A DNA stretch of 64,000 nt from CAVPOO01 sp963707015 (GTDB lineage: Bacteria; Pseudomonadota; Gammaproteobacteria; Thiohalobacterales; Thiohalobacteraceae), in assembly GCA_963707015.1 (NCBI GenBank), contig CAVPOO010000009.1:186001-250000 (forward strand), read 5' to 3'. Shown piece by piece: positions 62,649 to 64,000 of this stretch. The position numbers and the translations under genes were made by a program. Below the pieces are notes generated by a model that saw nothing but the letters and a program-made list of their open reading frames with translations, was not told where the DNA came from and did no database searches. How positions within the stretch are numbered: the first letter of the stretch is position 1; every line of letters starts with the position of its first letter.

Positions 62649-63368
62649 CTAGGAATGTGAGGATGGCGCGTCTCGCATCTGCCACTTGGGGCAGCCGTAG
62701 TATTCGATCTCCGCATGCCGGGTCGGATACCGACCGCAGTTGAAGTATCTCCAGTAAAACGAATTGTAGCCACTGCAGTAGCCGGTTTCGGTGTCGAGGA
62801 CCGGACAGCGCAAGTCCATCACGTGACAGCATCGCTGACAGCTTCCGCAGCCAGCGCCGTGGCTCCAGGTCGGCGACAGTTCCACCAGGCTGTGATCGGG
62901 TTTCCTCTGCGGCGGGCTTGTGAGGGGCACACTGAGCATGTACTGGCTCTCGCCCCGGAGCACCAGGCGGAACAGCCGCCAGCCGTGCGGGAGCATCCGT
63001 CGGCCTCGACGCCAGTAGCGCCAGAAGCGCCAGTCACCGAAAAACAGGTGGCTCATTAAGGGGGCCGTGACGAACCCGCCGACCAGGGTAAGCATCGAGA
63101 AGCCTATGTAGGTATAAAACCCGAGGCGCGCGCTTGCCCACCTGAATCGCTGAAGGCGTGTGGATACACTGTGACGGTGATGCTGCACAGGACGGGGCGC
63201 AAGCTCCCCGGTCTGGATTGGCAGCAGCGTGAGGCCGTCCGTCAGCGGCAGTCTTGCCGCCGTGGCGTGCTCACGCGAGGTCTGGGCGTCGGCCCCATGC
63301 CTTTCCGCACATCCCGGCGATGTGGCGTAGGTGGACTCCGTCTTATGCTTCTTGTGTGTCTGGATCAT
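62649..63368 (-). CDS. Membrane protein with cysteine-rich C-terminal domain
   Basis: ATG 63368 follows AGGACGG; the frame is open to 63440. The 239-residue product has two hydrophobic stretches (GFYTYIGFSMLTLVGGFVTA, SHLFFGDWRFWRYW) then arginine-rich segment and a C-terminal domain with ten cysteines: CGSCQRCCHVMDLRCPVLD, TGYCSGYNSFYWRYFNCGRY, IEYYGCPKW. The pattern recalls zinc/iron-sulfur-binding (YkgJ/CxxCxxCC) domains. No specific function known. Downstream lies the convergent lytic transglycosylase. Confidence 0.65.
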   Translation of the reverse strand: MIQTHKKHKTESTYATSPGCAERHGADAQTSREHATAARLPLTDGLTLLPIQTGELAPRPVQHHRHSVSTRLQRFRWASARLGFYTYIGFSMLTLVGGFVTAPLMSHLFFGDWRFWRYWRRGRRMLPHGWRLFRLVLRGESQYMLSVPLTSPPQRKPDHSLVELSPTWSHGAGCGSCQRCCHVMDLRCPVLDTETGYCSGYNSFYWRYFNCGRYPTRHAEIEYYGCPKWQMRDAPSSHS

Positions 63369-63883
63369 GGTACCCGTCCTGATTGTTGAGAACCTGGCCG
63401 CCTCTGAGGGCATTGTGCCGGAGCACCAGAACGCCGGCATGGTGCCGCATTATCCGCCAGCCGGCCCGGGAGGGAAACAGTGACAGAGGCGCCGCTGCCG
63501 ATCCGTCGCGCCCAGGGCCTGCCTGGGTGTTGCGCGTTGTGGGTCGCGGTCCTGCGGGTGAAACAGGGCGAGCGACAGGGAATTCGTGAGGTGTCTCAAT
63601 GTGCTATGGTCTGTCAAAATCGCCGAGCGTACATCCAGCGTGCTCCTGGCGCCCAGTGTGGCCCTTGCGCCGGTCGTGGTGTCAGAAACGCGACAGCGCG
63701 GACTCCGGCATGCCGCCGTTCGCCCGCAATGACGCGAGCTACGGCTGGAGCCAGCCGGACCAGGCCGGCTACGGGTGGCGATTTTCGGCGCCGTGGTGAG
63801 CCGGGTGATGCCGGGTGATAATCGTCACGGAACGGATTGCGCCGCATGCCCTCTAAGCTGGGGATCAGGCTCCTGAACGCTAA
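63369..63883. other. Intergenic region without a supported gene
   Basis: A frame ending at 63799 (from 63599) finishes with a tail rich in YGW motifs (ASYGWSQPDQAGYGW) but has no ribosome site or homology I can name. The rest seems non-coding. It presumably contains the promoter for the gene at 63884. Confidence 0.35.
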
Positions 63884-64000
63884 ATGCCCACATTATCTAT
63901 GGACTCATCCGAACCGCGCTACCCGGCGAGGTCCCGTACCCGAAACGTCCTCATACCGGTCGTCATCCTGCTGGTGGCGTTGACGATTGCTTTCGCGTTC
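63884..64000 (+). CDS. Start of a membrane protein (3' partial)
   Basis: The open frame starts at ATG 63884 (or ATG 63899) and runs off the window. The visible 39 residues are a polar basic start (MDSSEPRYPARSRTRN from the second ATG) followed by a hydrophobic helix VLIPVVILLVALTIAFAF. This topology is usual for sensor kinases, GGDEF proteins or other single-anchor proteins, and cannot be refined here. Confidence 0.5.
   Translation, partial: MPTLSMDSSEPRYPARSRTRNVLIPVVILLVALTIAFAF

Noticed and set aside
63599..63799. 66-codon frame with YGW motifs
   Set aside because: No ribosome site, atypical N-terminus and no recognised homologue; only the tail looks protein-like.

Overview
The window is a GC-rich chromosomal segment from a gammaproteobacterium. 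It is densely packed with short intergenic gaps. The gene set (SprT, YceH, cold-shock protein, pyruvate kinase, SlyD, YpfJ, group 3b-type [NiFe]-hydrogenase, DsrC/TusE-like proteins, dodecin, PQQ-type sugar dehydrogenase, HugZ) fits a Chromatiales/Ectothiorhodospirales-like lineage related to sulfur oxidisers. That placement is an inference from gene content, since there is no rRNA to test it. I saw no tRNA, rRNA, CRISPR array, prophage or intact insertion sequence. Both ends cut through genes.

Left part (1-22 kb): a ChaN-like protein with a PDZ domain (5' partial), a very large M1-like/M28/PDZ exported peptidase, a TolB-like propeller protein, a TusE-type DsrC-superfamily protein behind a good IscR-type operator/promoter, SprT, a GIY-YIG nuclease, YceH, a cold-shock protein with its terminator, an RRM protein, pyruvate kinase, an OsmC-like protein, an orphan PstS-like protein, a uracil-DNA glycosylase, a sugar dehydrogenase, and a second DsrC-superfamily protein. 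The two DsrC paralogues keep complementary halves of the usual cysteine pair. A block on the minus strand (BT1-like transporter, membrane-anchored unknown, dodecin, lipase, small lipoprotein) and an HDOD protein follow.

Centre (22.7-34.7 kb): a peptide-modification/proteolysis island. It holds a circularly permuted ATP-grasp, an alpha-E protein, a transglutaminase-DUF2126 giant, a fused ATP-grasp/alpha-E protein and a second transglutaminase, all co-directional. A convergent Anbu proteasome-type protease follows. Between them lies what looks like only the C-terminal half (lobe 2) of a PPi-type PEP carboxykinase.

Right part (34.7-64 kb): an FGE-fold protein, SlyD, YpfJ, then a four-gene operon (two DUF1538 membrane proteins, a PII-like protein, a CBS protein). 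Next come a Kef-type antiporter and a P2-type ATPase separated by a 248-bp palindrome-ended repeat, then a site-2 protease and an M28 peptidase. A second repeat-like element with nested stems sits at the stop codon of a small gene near 47.9 kb. A six-gene hydrogenase operon (48.9-53.9 kb) contains a cyclic-nucleotide-binding-fold protein between its FeS and flavoprotein subunits. The last 10 kb carries exported proteins of unknown function, a PolX-like helix-hairpin-helix protein, dienelactone hydrolase, a HugZ-like protein behind a Fur box, a lipoprotein cytochrome c, two tiny predicted membrane proteins, a phosphodiesterase and a lytic-transglycosylase-like lipoprotein.
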